Source of the DNA: Mycobacterium seoulense
Lineage (GTDB): Bacteria; Actinomycetota; Actinomycetes; Mycobacteriales; Mycobacteriaceae
Assembly: GCF_010731595.1 (NCBI RefSeq)
Contig: NZ_AP022582.1
Coordinates: forward strand, 806,001 to 870,000
Direction of reading: 5' to 3'
DNA: 64,000 bases
Positions 53,608 through 63,874 of the stretch are shown here, one piece after another. The notes beneath the pieces were generated by a model. The model had not been told where the DNA came from, did no database searches, and saw only the letters and a list, made by a program, of their open reading frames with translations. The number at the start of each line of letters is the position of its first letter. Within the stretch, counting starts at the first letter, position 1. The position numbers were made by a program, and so were the translations under genes.

Positions 53608-55563
53608 GTGCCAGATCCCGCCACCTACCGCCCCCCGTCCGGGTCCATCCCGGTCGAGCCGGGCGTCTATCGATTCCGGGATGCGCACGGGCGGGTCATC
53701 TACGTCGGCAAGGCCAAGAGCCTGCGCAGCCGGCTGACGTCGTACTTCGCCGACGTCGCCGGCCTGCACCCGCGAACCCGACAGATGGTGACCACCGCCG
53801 CCAAGGTGGAGTGGACGGTGGTCAACACCGAAGTCGAGGCGTTGCAGCTCGAATACAACTGGATCAAGGAGTTCGATCCGCGCTTCAACGTCCGCTACCG
53901 CGACGACAAGTCCTACCCGGTGCTGGCCGTCACCCTCAACGAAGAGTTTCCCCGGCTGATGGTCTACCGCGGCCCGCGCCGCAAGGGCGTCCGCTATTTC
54001 GGGCCCTACTCCCACGCGTGGGCGATCCGGGAGACGCTGGACCTGCTCACCCGGGTGTTCCCGGCCCGTACCTGTTCGGCCGGTGTGTTCAAGCGGCACA
54101 AGCAGATCGACCGCCCGTGCCTGCTCGGCTACATCGACAAGTGCTCGGCGCCGTGCGTCGGGCGGGTCAGCGCCGAGCAGCACCGCCAGATCGTCGACGA
54201 CTTCTGCGACTTCTTGTCCGGCAAGACCGACCGGTTCGCCCGCGAGCTGGAACAGCGGATGCACGCCGCCTCCGACGAACTCGACTTCGAGCGGGCGGCC
54301 CGCCTTCGTGACGACCTGGGCGCCCTCAAGCGCGCCATGGAAAAGCAGGCCGTGGTGCTCGGCGACGGCACCGACGCCGACGTGGTCGCCTTCGCCGACG
54401 ACGAGCTGGAGGCGGCGGTCCAGGTGTTCCACGTCCGCGGCGGCCGGGTGCGCGGCCAGCGCGGCTGGATCGTCGAAAAGTCGGCCGAGGCCGGTGATTC
54501 CGGCGAGGAGCAGTTGGTCGAGCAGTTCCTGACGCAGTTCTACGGCGAGCAGGCCGAACTGGGTGGCCAGGACAACCAAGGGGCCGACGAAGCGGCCAAC
54601 CCGGTGCCGCGCGAGGTGCTGGTGCCCTGCCTGCCGTCGAACTCCGGGGAATTGACCAGCTGGCTGTCCGGCCTGCGCGGTTCGCGGGTCGCGCTGCGGG
54701 TCCCGCGCCGCGGCGACAAGCGGGCGCTGGCCGAGACCGTGCAACGCAACGCCAAAGAGGCGCTGCAGCAGCACAAGCTGAAGCGCGCCGGCGACTTCAA
54801 CGCGAGATCGGCTGCCCTGCAGAACATTCAGGATGCCCTCGGGCTGGCCGATGCGCCGCTGCGCATCGAATGCGTCGACATCAGCCACGTCCAGGGCACC
54901 GACGTGGTGGGTTCGTTGGTGGTGTTCGAGGATGGCCTGCCGCGCAAGTCGGACTACCGCCACTTCGGGATCCGCGAAGCCGCGGGGCAGGGACGCTCCG
55001 ACGACGTCGCCTCGATCGCCGAGGTGACCCGCCGCCGGTTCGCGCGGCACCTGAGCGAGCAGAACGACCCGAATATGCTTTCGCCCGAAGGGAAATCCCG
55101 CCGGTTCGCCTATCCGCCCAATCTCTACGTCGTCGACGGTGGCGCGCCGCAGGTCAATGCGGCCAGCGCCGTGCTGGAAGACCTGGGCGTCACCGACGTC
55201 GCGGTGATCGGCCTGGCCAAGCGGCTGGAAGAGATATGGGTGCCGTCCGAGCCGGATCCGGTCATCATGCCGCGCAACAGCGAGGGCCTCTATCTGCTGC
55301 AGAGGATTCGTGACGAGGCGCACCGGTTCGCCATCACCTACCATCGCAGCAAGCGATCCAAGCGAATGACCGCCTCGGCGCTGGATTCGGTGCCAGGATT
55401 GGGGGAACATCGCCGCAAGGCGCTGGTAACCCATTTCGGATCGATAGCCCGCCTCAAGGAGGCCACCGTCGACCAGATCACGGCCGTTCCCGGTATCGGG
55501 GTGGCCACCGCCACCGCCGTCCTGGAGGCGTTGCGGCCCGAGCAGCCCGCGGAAGCCGAATGA
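53608..55563 (+). CDS. uvrC: Excinuclease ABC subunit C
   Basis: Makes both incisions in nucleotide excision repair. 651 residues. GIY-YIG domain [26 protein letters not shown] at the N-terminus, UVR motif [20 protein letters not shown] around residue 230 for UvrB contact, RNase H-like 3' nuclease domain with [20 protein letters not shown], and tandem helix-hairpin-helix motifs at the end ([34 protein letters not shown]). GTG start. ATGA overlap with rapZ. Confidence 0.98.
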   Translation: MPDPATYRPPSGSIPVEPGVYRFRDAHGRVIYVGKAKSLRSRLTSYFADVAGLHPRTRQMVTTAAKVEWTVVNTEVEALQLEYNWIKEFDPRFNVRYRDDKSYPVLAVTLNEEFPRLMVYRGPRRKGVRYFGPYSHAWAIRETLDLLTRVFPARTCSAGVFKRHKQIDRPCLLGYIDKCSAPCVGRVSAEQHRQIVDDFCDFLSGKTDRFARELEQRMHAASDELDFERAARLRDDLGALKRAMEKQAVVLGDGTDADVVAFADDELEAAVQVFHVRGGRVRGQRGWIVEKSAEAGDSGEEQLVEQFLTQFYGEQAELGGQDNQGADEAANPVPREVLVPCLPSNSGELTSWLSGLRGSRVALRVPRRGDKRALAETVQRNAKEALQQHKLKRAGDFNARSAALQNIQDALGLADAPLRIECVDISHVQGTDVVGSLVVFEDGLPRKSDYRHFGIREAAGQGRSDDVASIAEVTRRRFARHLSEQNDPNMLSPEGKSRRFAYPPNLYVVDGGAPQVNAASAVLEDLGVTDVAVIGLAKRLEEIWVPSEPDPVIMPRNSEGLYLLQRIRDEAHRFAITYHRSKRSKRMTASALDSVPGLGEHRRKALVTHFGSIARLKEATVDQITAVPGIGVATATAVLEALRPEQPAEAE

Positions 55564-56477
55564 CGGGTGAGTTGGCGGAGGGCCGCCCGATGGATTCCCG
55601 TCCAGACGGGGGGGCCGGCATCGACGTCGTGCTGGTGACCGGATTGTCCGGCGCCGGGCGGGGTACCGCCGCCAAGGTGCTCGAGGACCTCGGCTGGTAT
55701 GTGGCCGACAACCTGCCGCCCCAGCTGATCACCCGCATGGTCGATTTCGGGCTGGCCGCCGGTTCGCGGATCACGCAGCTGGCGGTGGTGATGGACGTGC
55801 GGTCGCGCGGCTTCACCGGTGACCTCGACGAGGTGCGCAACGAGCTGGCCACCCGCAGCATCAGGCCGCGCGTCGTGTTCATGGAAGCATCCGACGACAT
55901 GCTGGTGCGCCGCTACGAACAGAACCGCCGCAGCCACCCCCTGCAGGGCGACCAGACCCTGGCCGAGGGCATCGCCGCCGAGCGCCGGATGCTGGCCCCG
56001 GTGCGCGCCACGGCCGACCTGATCATCGACACGTCGACGCTGTCGGTGCGCGGCCTGCGGGAGAGCATCGAGCGCGCGTTCGGCGGCGACACCGGCACGT
56101 CGATCAGCGTCACGGTCGAATCGTTCGGCTTCAAGTACGGCCTGCCGATGGACGCCGACATGGTGATGGACGTCCGGTTCCTGCCCAACCCGCACTGGGT
56201 GGACGAGCTGCGTCCGCTCACCGGGCAGGACCCGGCGGTCAGCGAGTACGTGTTGAGCCAGCCCGGCGCCGCGGATTTCCTGGACGCCTACCATCGGTTG
56301 CTGTCTTTGGTCGTCGACGGTTACCGCCGGGAGGGCAAGCGCTACATGACGGTCGCCATCGGCTGCACCGGCGGCAAGCATCGCAGCGTCGCGATCGCCG
56401 AGGCGCTGATGGGGCTGCTCAAGGGCAATCCCCAATTGTCGGTGCGGGCGCTGCACCGGGATCTGGGTCGCGAATGA
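55560..56477 (+). CDS. rapZ: RapZ-like nucleotide-binding protein (Rv1421-like)
   Basis: 305 residues. In E. coli RapZ is an RNA-binding adaptor that controls GlmS through small RNAs; the actinobacterial role is not established. The Walker A motif is GLSGAGRGT (residues 28-36) with Arg34 in the position of the usual Lys, as I also recall in M. tuberculosis Rv1421. The C-terminal domain has [26 protein letters not shown] and [17 protein letters not shown], which is the RNA/phosphate-binding part. uvrC-rapZ-yvcK-whiA overlap one another and form a conserved actinobacterial cluster. Confidence 0.95.
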   Translation: MTGELAEGRPMDSRPDGGAGIDVVLVTGLSGAGRGTAAKVLEDLGWYVADNLPPQLITRMVDFGLAAGSRITQLAVVMDVRSRGFTGDLDEVRNELATRSIRPRVVFMEASDDMLVRRYEQNRRSHPLQGDQTLAEGIAAERRMLAPVRATADLIIDTSTLSVRGLRESIERAFGGDTGTSISVTVESFGFKYGLPMDADMVMDVRFLPNPHWVDELRPLTGQDPAVSEYVLSQPGAADFLDAYHRLLSLVVDGYRREGKRYMTVAIGCTGGKHRSVAIAEALMGLLKGNPQLSVRALHRDLGRE

Positions 56478-57550
56478 GCGCGCCGACGAATCAGGGCATC
56501 GTCGCGCTCGGCGGGGGACACGGCCTGTACGCGACGTTGTCCGCGGCACGCCGGCTGACGCCTCATGTCACCGCCGTGGTGACCGTCGCCGACGACGGCG
56601 GTTCCTCTGGGCGGCTGCGCAGCGAACTCGATGTGGTGCCGCCGGGCGATCTGCGAATGGCGTTGGCGGCCTTGGCGTCCGACAGCCCGCACGGACGGTT
56701 GTGGGCGACCATCCTGCAGCACCGGTTCGGCGGCAACGGCGCGTTGGCCGGGCACCCGATCGGCAACCTGATGCTCGCCGGGCTGTCGGAGGTGCTGGCC
56801 GACCCGGTGGCCGCGCTGGACGAGCTCGGCCGCATCCTCGGCGTGAAGGGCAGGGTGTTGCCGATGTGCCCGATCGCGCTGCAGATCGAGGCCGACGTGT
56901 CCGGCCTGGAGACCGATCCGCGGATGTTCCGGCTGATCCGCGGCCAGGTGGCGGTCGCCACCACACCGGGCAAGGTGCGGCGGGTGCGGCTGCTGCCGTC
57001 CGACCCCCCGGCGACCCGGCAGGCCGTCGACGCCATCATGGCCGCCGACCTGGTGGTGCTGGGCCCCGGCTCGTGGTTCACCAGCGTGATCCCGCACGTG
57101 CTGGTGCCGGGGCTCGCGGCGGCGCTGCGGGCCACCACCGCCCGTCGCGCGCTGGTGCTCAATCTGGTGGCCGAGCCGGGGGAAACGGCGGGCTTCTCCG
57201 TCGAGCGGCATCTGCACGTGTTGGCCCAGCACGCACCGGGTTTCACCGTGCACGACATCATCATCGACGCCGAGCGCGTGCCCGGCGAGCGCGAGCGGGA
57301 GCACCTGCGCCGCACCGCGACGCTGCTTTCGGCCGAGGTCCACTTCGCCGACGTGGCCCGACCTGGTACACCTTTACATGACCCAGGCAAGCTCGCGGCG
57401 GCCCTGGACGGGGTCCGGGCGGCCCGCAAGGGTCCGGGAGCGTCCCCGGTCACGGCCGCCGCGGATATCCGGGTCGACGGTGCAAGCCCACAGCCCGGTG
57501 GCAATGGACCGGCCGGCAGCGGACCAAGGGGTGACGACGCGTGGCGATGA
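56474..57550 (+). CDS. yvcK: Gluconeogenesis factor-like protein YvcK/CuvA (Rv1422-like)
   Basis: 358 residues of the CofD/YvcK family. [15 protein letters not shown] at the N-terminus binds nucleotide-sugar in relatives, and [15 protein letters not shown] and [18 protein letters not shown] are further family blocks. In M. tuberculosis the orthologue CuvA is a substrate of PknB and is needed for cell shape and growth on fatty acids/cholesterol. The last 40 residues are a low-complexity Gly/Pro/Asp tail. ATGA overlaps on both sides. Confidence 0.95.
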   Translation: MSAPTNQGIVALGGGHGLYATLSAARRLTPHVTAVVTVADDGGSSGRLRSELDVVPPGDLRMALAALASDSPHGRLWATILQHRFGGNGALAGHPIGNLMLAGLSEVLADPVAALDELGRILGVKGRVLPMCPIALQIEADVSGLETDPRMFRLIRGQVAVATTPGKVRRVRLLPSDPPATRQAVDAIMAADLVVLGPGSWFTSVIPHVLVPGLAAALRATTARRALVLNLVAEPGETAGFSVERHLHVLAQHAPGFTVHDIIIDAERVPGEREREHLRRTATLLSAEVHFADVARPGTPLHDPGKLAAALDGVRAARKGPGASPVTAAADIRVDGASPQPGGNGPAGSGPRGDDAWR

Positions 57551-58524
57551 CGACCGAAGTCAAGGACGAGCTCAGCCGCCTGGTCGTGAAGTCGGTCAGT
57601 GCGCGTCGCGCGGAAGTGACGTCTCTGCTGCGGTTCGCCGGCGGGTTGCACATCGTCGGCGGTCGCGTGGTCGTGGAGGCCGAGGTGGACCTGGGCAACG
57701 TCGCGCGGCGGCTGCGCAAGGACATCTTCGAGCTCTACGGCTACAACGCCGTCGTGCATGTGTTGTCCGCCAGCGGGATTCGCAAGACCACCCGGTACGT
57801 GTTGCGGGTGGCCAACGACGGCGAGGCGCTGGCCCGCCAGACTGGGCTGCTCGACAACCGCGGACGCCCGGTGCGCGGTCTGCCCGCCCAGGTGGTCGGC
57901 GGCAGCATCGCGGACGCCGAAGCCGCCTGGCGCGGAGCCTTCCTTGCGCACGGGTCGCTGACCGAGCCGGGACGGTCGTCGGCGTTGGAGGTCAGCTGCC
58001 CCGGACCCGAGGCGGCGCTGGCCTTGGTCGGCGCCGCGCGCCGGCTCGGGGTCAGCGCGAAGGCCCGCGAGGTCCGCGGCGCCGACCGGGTGGTGGTGCG
58101 TGACGGCGAGGCGATCGGCGCGCTGCTGACCCGGATGGGCGCCCAGGACACCCGGCTCATCTGGGAGGAGCGCCGGATGCGCCGCGAGGTCCGGGCGACG
58201 GCCAACCGGCTGGCCAACTTCGACGACGCCAACCTGCGCCGCTCGGCGCGGGCCGCCGTCGCGGCGGCCGCCCGGGTGGAACGCGCGCTGGAGATCCTCG
58301 GCGACACCGTCCCCGACCACCTGGCCTCGGCCGGCAAGCTGCGCGTCGAGCACCGGCAGGCCTCGCTGGAGGAGCTGGGCCGGCTCGCCGACCCGCCGAT
58401 GACGAAAGACGCTGTCGCGGGACGCATTCGGCGGCTGCTGTCGATGGCCGATCGCAAGGCGAAAATCGAGGGCATCCCGGACACCGAATCGGCGGTGACA
58501 CCGGATCTACTGGAAGACGCGTAA
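57547..58524 (+). CDS. whiA: WhiA: sporulation/cell-division regulator
   Basis: 325 residues, as M. tuberculosis Rv1423. An N-terminal LAGLIDADG-like domain ([34 protein letters not shown]) is fused to a C-terminal helix-turn-helix ([27 protein letters not shown]). In Streptomyces it controls sporulation septation with WhiB; the mycobacterial role is less known. ATG 57547 makes an ATGA overlap with yvcK and the expected length; a GTG two codons earlier is possible. Confidence 0.95.
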   Translation: MTTEVKDELSRLVVKSVSARRAEVTSLLRFAGGLHIVGGRVVVEAEVDLGNVARRLRKDIFELYGYNAVVHVLSASGIRKTTRYVLRVANDGEALARQTGLLDNRGRPVRGLPAQVVGGSIADAEAAWRGAFLAHGSLTEPGRSSALEVSCPGPEAALALVGAARRLGVSAKAREVRGADRVVVRDGEAIGALLTRMGAQDTRLIWEERRMRREVRATANRLANFDDANLRRSARAAVAAAARVERALEILGDTVPDHLASAGKLRVEHRQASLEELGRLADPPMTKDAVAGRIRRLLSMADRKAKIEGIPDTESAVTPDLLEDA

Positions 58525-58577
58525 CCGGTCGCGTCATTTGCTGGTCGCAACGGGTGGGTGGGGGATACGGTCGGGTG

Positions 58578-59966
58578 ATGAAACGGCTTTCGAGCGTTGA
58601 CGCGGCGTTCTGGTCGGCCGAAACCGCGGGCTGGCACATGCATGTGGGCGCACTGGCGATTTGCGACCCGAACGATTCGCCCGAGTACAGCTTCGAGCGG
58701 CTCCGCGAACTCATCATCGAGCGCCTGCCCGAGCTGCCGCAGCTGCGGTGGCGGGTCACCGGTGCGCCGCTCGGCCTGGACCGGCCGTGGTTCGTCGAAG
58801 ACGAGGAATTGGACATCGACTTCCACATCCGGCACATCGCCGTCCCGTCGCCCGGCGGCCGCCGCGAACTCGAGGAGCTGGTGGGCCGGCTCATGTCCTA
58901 CAAGCTGGACCGTGCCCGGCCGTTGTGGGAGATGTGGGTCATCGAGGGCGTCGAGGGCGGCCGGGTCGCCTCGCTGACCAAGATGCACCACGCCATCGTC
59001 GACGGCGTCTCCGGTGCCGGCCTGGGTGAAATCCTGCTGGACGTCACGCCGGAACCGCGCCCGCCGCAACAGGAAACGGTCGGATCACTGGTGGGCTCGC
59101 GGATTCCGGGCATCGAACGGCGGGCTGTGGGCGCGCTCATCAATGTCGGCGTCAAGACGCCCTTCCGCATCGCGCGGCTCGTGGAGCAGACCGTGCGCCA
59201 GCAGATCGCCGCGCTGGGTGTGAGCGACCGGCCCCCGCGGTACTTCGAAGCGCCCAAGACCCGGTTCAACGCGTCCGTGTCCCCGCATCGGCGGATCACC
59301 GGCTGCCGCGTCGAGCTGGCCCGGGCCAAGGCGGTCAAGGACGCTTACGGCGTCAAGCTCAACGACGTCGTGCTGGCGCTGGTCTCCGGCGCCGCGCGCG
59401 AATACCTGCAGAAGCGAGGCGAGCTGCCCGCCAAACCGCTCATCGCCCAGATCCCCGTCTCCACCCGCACCGACGACGACAAGGACGACGTCGGCAACAA
59501 GGTGAGTTCGATGACCGTGTCGCTGGCCACCGACATCGACGATCCGGCCGAGCGGCTGCGGGCCATCCACGAAAGCACCCAGACCGCCAAGCTGATGGCC
59601 AAGGCATTGTCGGCACACCAGATCATGGGCCTGACCGAGACCACGCCGCCGGGGTTGCTGCAGCTGGCCGCGCGGGCCTACACGGCCAGTGGGCTGTCGC
59701 GAAACCTGGCTCCCATCAACCTGGTTGTCTCCAATGTGCCGGGTCCGCCGTTCCCGTTGTACATGGCCGGCGCCAAACTGGATTCGCTGGTTCCGCTCGG
59801 GCCGCCCGTCATGGACGTCGCCCTGAACATCACCTGCTTCTCCTACACCGACTATCTGGACTTCGGCTTCGTGACGACGCCCGAGGTGGCCAACGACATC
59901 GACGACATGGCCGACCGCATCGAGCCGGCGCTCACCGAGCTCGAGAAGGCGGCCGCGGGGGAGTGA
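58578..59966 (+). CDS. Wax ester synthase / diacylglycerol acyltransferase family (Rv1425-like)
   Basis: 462 residues (459 in Rv1425 as I recall). The catalytic HHxxxDG is present as MHHAIVDG with His137, His138 and Asp142. The start [27 protein letters not shown] and the late [21 protein letters not shown] are WS/DGAT hallmarks. Makes triacylglycerol or wax esters from acyl-CoA at the membrane; mycobacteria have many paralogues. ATG 58578; the open frame begins a little upstream. Confidence 0.93.
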   Translation: MKRLSSVDAAFWSAETAGWHMHVGALAICDPNDSPEYSFERLRELIIERLPELPQLRWRVTGAPLGLDRPWFVEDEELDIDFHIRHIAVPSPGGRRELEELVGRLMSYKLDRARPLWEMWVIEGVEGGRVASLTKMHHAIVDGVSGAGLGEILLDVTPEPRPPQQETVGSLVGSRIPGIERRAVGALINVGVKTPFRIARLVEQTVRQQIAALGVSDRPPRYFEAPKTRFNASVSPHRRITGCRVELARAKAVKDAYGVKLNDVVLALVSGAAREYLQKRGELPAKPLIAQIPVSTRTDDDKDDVGNKVSSMTVSLATDIDDPAERLRAIHESTQTAKLMAKALSAHQIMGLTETTPPGLLQLAARAYTASGLSRNLAPINLVVSNVPGPPFPLYMAGAKLDSLVPLGPPVMDVALNITCFSYTDYLDFGFVTTPEVANDIDDMADRIEPALTELEKAAAGE

Positions 59967-60090
59967 GCGGCTCGACCGTCGCGTAGCCGGGACGATCGGC
60001 GGCGGCCGCCGGCTCGGCATTTGCGGGGCAACTCGCGCGAACAGCTATGGGACTTTATGCCCTAGCTGCGCCTCGACGTGTGGCCATAAT

Positions 60091-60104
60091 TAGAACAAGT
60101 TACA
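60091..60104 (+). promoter_or_regulatory. KstR operator upstream of the HsaA-like gene
   Basis: TAGAACAAGTTACA fits the KstR pattern TnnAACnnGTTnnA at every fixed base. KstR is the TetR-family repressor of cholesterol catabolism, released by a cholesterol-derived CoA ester. It lies 103 bases before the start codon in an AT-richer stretch. Confidence 0.8.
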
Positions 60105-60120
60105 GGTCAGCCTTTATGGC

Positions 60121-60132
60121 CGCTGTACAGCG
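60121..60132. promoter_or_regulatory. 12-bp palindrome in the HsaA-like leader
   Basis: CGCTGTACAGCG is a perfect palindrome between the KstR site and the start codon. A second, shorter one (GTTGCAAC, 60157-60164) follows. Either may be an additional operator; no binder is known. Confidence 0.4.
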
Positions 60133-60207
60133 AAAACAACGAAATACTTGACCGATGTTGCAACGTACTCTAGTGAGGTGCTCGGTGCGCACGTCAGGAG
60201 GTAAGCA

Positions 60208-61392
60208 GTGACGTCCCTTCGACACGTTGATGCCCAGTCCGTGTTGGCCGCCATCGACGATCTTCTGCCCAAGCTGCGGCAGCGGGCAGAGGAGACCGAG
60301 GACCTGCGGCGGCTGCCGGACGCCACCGTGAGCGAACTGCAAGAAATCGGCTTCTTCCGGATGCTGCAGCCGGGGCAGTGGGGCGGGATGCAGTGCGACC
60401 CGACGGTGTTCTTCGAGGCCGTCCGGCGCCTGGCCAGTGCGTGCGGGTCCACCGGGTGGGTGGCATCGATCCTCGGCGTGCACAACTGGCACGCGGCGCA
60501 GTTCGACCAGCGGGCCCAACAAGACGTGTGGGGCGAGGACGCCAACGTGCGTATCTCCTCGTCCTACGCCCCGATGGGCGCCGGTCAGGTTGTCGACGAT
60601 GGTTATCTGGTCAACGGCTCGTGGAATTGGTCGTCGGGTTGCGACCACGCCACGTGGACCTTCGTCGGTGGCCCGGTGATCAAGGACGGTCAGCCGGTCG
60701 ACTTCGGCAGCTTCTTGATCCCGAGAGGTGATTACCGCATCGACGACGTCTGGCATGTCGTCGGCCTGAAGGGCACCGGCAGCAACACCCTGGTCGTCAA
60801 GGACGTCTTCGTGCCCCGGCACCGATTCCTGTCCTACCAGTCGATGAACGAGGGCACCGCCCCCGGGCTGGTGGCCAACACCGATCCCGTCTACAAAATG
60901 CCTTGGGGCACTATGCATCCCACCACGATCACCGCCCCCATCGTCGGCATGGCCTACGGCGCCTACGAATCCCACGTCGAGCATCAAGGCAAGCGGGTGC
61001 GCGCGGCGTTCGCCGGCGAGAAGTCCAAAGACGACCCCTTCGCCAAGGTGCGTATCGCCGAGGCGGCCAGCGATATCGACGCCGCGTGGCGACAGCTGAT
61101 GGGCAACGTCGGCGACGAGTACTCGTGTCTGGTGGCGGGCCGCGAGGTCCCGTTCGAGCTGCGGACCCGGGCCCGTCGCGACCAGGTGCGCGCCACCGCT
61201 CGCGCGGTTGCCTCGATCGACCGGTTGTTCGACGCTTCGGGCGCCACCGCGCTGGCCAATAGCGCTCCGATTCAACGATTCTGGCGCGACGCGCACGCCG
61301 GCCGTGTGCACGCCGCCAACGATCCCGAGCGGGCCTACTTGATTTTCGGCAACCACGAATTCGGGCTGCCACCCGCCGACACGATGGTCTAA
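60208..61392 (+). CDS. HsaA-like flavin-dependent monooxygenase oxygenase component (steroid catabolism)
   Basis: 394 residues, the same length as M. tuberculosis HsaA (Rv3570c) and, from memory, highly similar end to end (QSVLAAIDDLLPKLRQRAEETEDLRRLPD, CGSTGWVASILGVHNWH, ISSSYAPMGAG, GSWNWSSGCDHATWTFVGGPV, IFGNHEFGLPPADTMV). HsaA hydroxylates 3-HSA to 3,4-DHSA in steroid ring degradation with reduced flavin from HsaB. No hsaB or hsaC is nearby, so this is probably a paralogue outside the main cholesterol cluster. GTG start with a strong AGGAGG at 60196. Followed by the P450 gene. Confidence 0.9.
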   Translation: MTSLRHVDAQSVLAAIDDLLPKLRQRAEETEDLRRLPDATVSELQEIGFFRMLQPGQWGGMQCDPTVFFEAVRRLASACGSTGWVASILGVHNWHAAQFDQRAQQDVWGEDANVRISSSYAPMGAGQVVDDGYLVNGSWNWSSGCDHATWTFVGGPVIKDGQPVDFGSFLIPRGDYRIDDVWHVVGLKGTGSNTLVVKDVFVPRHRFLSYQSMNEGTAPGLVANTDPVYKMPWGTMHPTTITAPIVGMAYGAYESHVEHQGKRVRAAFAGEKSKDDPFAKVRIAEAASDIDAAWRQLMGNVGDEYSCLVAGREVPFELRTRARRDQVRATARAVASIDRLFDASGATALANSAPIQRFWRDAHAGRVHAANDPERAYLIFGNHEFGLPPADTMV

Positions 61393-61425
61393 TTCACCGA
61401 GGTCTGACTCGCAGAGGAGCCACCG

Positions 61426-62676
61426 ATGACCTGCCCTCACCTTCCGCCCGGCTTCGACCCCACCGACCCGGACATCTACGCCGAGCGCCTTCCCGTCGGG
61501 GAGCTCGCCGAACTTCGCCGCAACGCACCCATTTGGTGGTGTGACCAGCCGATCGGCAAGGGTGGCTTCAACGACGGCGGCTTCTGGGTGGTGACGAAAC
61601 ACAAGGACGTGAGGGAGGTTTCGCTGCGCAACGACGTCTTCTCCAGCTGGCTCAACGGCGCGATTCCGCGCTTCGCCGACGACATGAAGCGGGAAGACAT
61701 CGACCTGCAGCGGTTCGTTCTGCTCAACATGGACCCGCCGCAGCACACGCGGCTGCGCAGGATCATCTCCCGCGGTTTCACGCCGCGCGCGATCGGGCGG
61801 CTCCGCGACCAGCTCAACGAGCGGGCGCAGGCCATCGCCAAGGCGGCCGCCGCCCAGGCTTCCGGCGATTTCGTGGAGCAGGTCGCGTGCGAACTGCCGC
61901 TGCAGGCCATCGCCGGGCTGCTCGGCGTGCCGCAGGAGGACCGCGGCAAGCTGTTCCGGTGGTCCAACGAGATGACCGGCGCCGAGGATCCTGAGTACGC
62001 GGATGTCGATCCCAAGGAGTCATCGGCGGAGGTGCTGGCCTACGCGATGAAGATGGCCGAGGTGAAGACCGAAAACCCCGGCGACGACATCGTTTCCACG
62101 CTGCTCCAGGCGGACATCGACGGCGAGAAGCTCTCCGACGACGAGTTCGGGTTTTTCGTGATGATGCTGGCGGTCGCCGGCAACGAGACCACCCGCAATT
62201 CGATCACCCAGGGCATGATGGCGTTCGCCCACTTTCCCGATCAGTGGGAGCTGTACAAGAAGGAGCGTCCGGAGACCGCGGCGGACGAGATCGTCCGGTG
62301 GGCCACCCCGGTTACCGCATTCCAGCGCACCGCCAAGCAGGACACCGAGCTGTCGGGCGTGACGATCAAGAAGGGCCAGCGGGTGTTGATGTTCTACCGC
62401 TCGGCCAACTTCGACGAGGACGTCTTCGCCGACCCGTTCGCATTCGACATCTTGCGTAACCCCAACCCGCACGTCGGATTTGGCGGCACCGGCGAGCACT
62501 ACTGCATCGGAGCCAACCTGGCCAAGCTGACGATCAACCTCATGTTCAATGCCATCGCGGACCACATGCCCGACCTCACGCCCATCGCGAAACCGGAACG
62601 AATCCGGTCGGGGTGGCTCAACGGCATCAAGCACTGGCAGGTCGACTACACCGGCAAGTGTCCGGTCGCGCACTGA
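61426..62676 (+). CDS. Cytochrome P450, CYP125 family (steroid C26/C27 hydroxylase-like)
   Basis: 416 residues. Very close to M. tuberculosis CYP125A1 (Rv3545c) apart from a shorter N-terminus: DPDIYAERLPVGELAELRRNAPIWW, NMDPPQHTRLRRIISRGFTPRAIGRL, the I-helix AVAGNETTRNSITQG, the ExxR helix, and the heme loop FGGTGEHYCIGANLA with Cys360. CYP125 enzymes oxidise the terminal side-chain carbon of cholesterol/cholestenone. Thirty-three bases after the HsaA-like gene, same strand, so one transcript. Ends seven bases from the convergent Rieske gene. Confidence 0.93.
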   Translation: MTCPHLPPGFDPTDPDIYAERLPVGELAELRRNAPIWWCDQPIGKGGFNDGGFWVVTKHKDVREVSLRNDVFSSWLNGAIPRFADDMKREDIDLQRFVLLNMDPPQHTRLRRIISRGFTPRAIGRLRDQLNERAQAIAKAAAAQASGDFVEQVACELPLQAIAGLLGVPQEDRGKLFRWSNEMTGAEDPEYADVDPKESSAEVLAYAMKMAEVKTENPGDDIVSTLLQADIDGEKLSDDEFGFFVMMLAVAGNETTRNSITQGMMAFAHFPDQWELYKKERPETAADEIVRWATPVTAFQRTAKQDTELSGVTIKKGQRVLMFYRSANFDEDVFADPFAFDILRNPNPHVGFGGTGEHYCIGANLAKLTINLMFNAIADHMPDLTPIAKPERIRSGWLNGIKHWQVDYTGKCPVAH

Positions 62677-62683
62677 CGCCCCG

Positions 62684-63829
62684 CTATTGGGGCTGCTCAA
62701 CCTTGGGCCGCAGATTCTCGTCCACCTCGGCGTGCCAGTGCTTGTTCGCGGCCGTGGTGTCGACCTCGTACTCGAAGCGGTCGGTCATCTGCGGTGTGAC
62801 GTCGGCGGCGTCCGCATAGAACTGCTGATACCAGCGGCGCAGCTGATAGACCGGGCCGTCCTCTTCCACCAGCAACGGGTTTTCGATCCGGGTCTTGTGC
62901 TTCCAGATTTCGACGTCCTGCAAGAAGCCCATGCTGACGCCCTCGGTGAACGCTTCGGACAGTTTCTCGGTGGCGGCCTCGTCCATGCCCTCGGGCTTCC
63001 GCACGATGATGCCCCACTGCAGCATGAAGGAGTTCTGCGTGACGGGGTAGTGGCAGTTGACGAGGATCGATTCCACTTTGTAGCCGCCGTAGCTGTTGTG
63101 CAGCCAGTTGATCATGAACGACGGGCCGAAGTAGGAGGCCTCGGAGTCCAGTGTTTGTTCGCCGGTGTAGTGCGAACCGCCGAGCAGCACATCGGGCCGG
63201 CCGACGGTGCGCAGGTATTGCGAGGCGATATGCCCCTCGAAGACGTTCTTGAAGTACGTCGGGAAGCCGTAGTGGATGTAGAAGAAGTGCGCCATGTCGA
63301 CGATGTTGTCGACGATCTCGCGGCAGTTCGAACCCTCGATGAGCTGACTGCGCCACCGCCAGTCCGTCCACGCGTCGCTGGCGGCCTCGGGAATGTCGGG
63401 GATCTGCAATTCCGGTGATGGCGGGTTGCCCTCGTGGTCGTGCCAGACGAATAGCAGACCGTTGTGCACCTCGGTAGGCCACGACCGGGTGCGCGCCATT
63501 CGGGGTGTGCGCTTGGCATACGGCACCTCTTTGCACCTGCCGTCGCCGCCCCAACGCCAGTCGTGGAACGGGCACGCGACGGTGTCGCCCTTGACCACGC
63601 CCTGCGACAAGTCTCCGCCCATGTGCCGGCAGTACGCGTCGAGCACTCGCAGATTGTGGTCGGTGTCGGCGAAGACGACGAGCTTGGTGCCGAAGATGTT
63701 GACCGGGTGGGGCTTGCCGTCGAGGAAGTCCTGGGCCACGCCCAGGCAGTGCCAGCCGCGAGCGAACCGGGTCGGCAACGTTCCAACGTCGATCTCCCGG
63801 ACGCCGACCCCAGCGGTATCGATACTCAC
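62684..63829 (-). CDS. KshA-like Rieske oxygenase (3-ketosteroid 9-alpha-hydroxylase oxygenase component)
   Basis: 381 residues, strongly similar to M. tuberculosis KshA (Rv3526, 386). Rieske cluster ligands Cys67-x-His69 (YCRHMGGDL) and Cys86-xx-His89 (CPFHDWRWGG). Mononuclear iron site NIVDMAHFFYIHYG with His181 and His186. Hydroxylates C9 of 3-ketosteroids, opening ring B together with KstD, and needs the reductase KshB, which is not encoded here. GTG start (VSIDTAGVG) with GGAGG upstream, 31 bases after a KstR operator. Confidence 0.93.
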   Translation of the reverse strand: MSIDTAGVGVREIDVGTLPTRFARGWHCLGVAQDFLDGKPHPVNIFGTKLVVFADTDHNLRVLDAYCRHMGGDLSQGVVKGDTVACPFHDWRWGGDGRCKEVPYAKRTPRMARTRSWPTEVHNGLLFVWHDHEGNPPSPELQIPDIPEAASDAWTDWRWRSQLIEGSNCREIVDNIVDMAHFFYIHYGFPTYFKNVFEGHIASQYLRTVGRPDVLLGGSHYTGEQTLDSEASYFGPSFMINWLHNSYGGYKVESILVNCHYPVTQNSFMLQWGIIVRKPEGMDEAATEKLSEAFTEGVSMGFLQDVEIWKHKTRIENPLLVEEDGPVYQLRRWYQQFYADAADVTPQMTDRFEYEVDTTAANKHWHAEVDENLRPKVEQPQ

Positions 63830-63860
63830 TTCGCGCCTCCAGTCGCTTACCGCACCGAAC

Positions 63861-63874
63861 TAGAACACGTTATA
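63861..63874 (-). promoter_or_regulatory. KstR operator upstream of the KshA-like gene
   Basis: TAGAACACGTTATA matches TnnAACnnGTTnnA fully. It sits 31 bases before the start codon, where bound repressor would block transcription. Together with 60091-60104 it brackets the three-gene steroid cluster. Confidence 0.82.

Noticed and set aside
53347..55434. Minus-strand frame running from inside uvrC into the hemophore-like gene
   Set aside because: Only the last 112 codons show a signal peptide and family features; the rest is antisense to uvrC.
60100..61746. Minus-strand frame of about 550 codons opposite the HsaA-like gene
   Set aside because: The plus-strand product is near-identical in layout to HsaA; the antisense frame has no motif.
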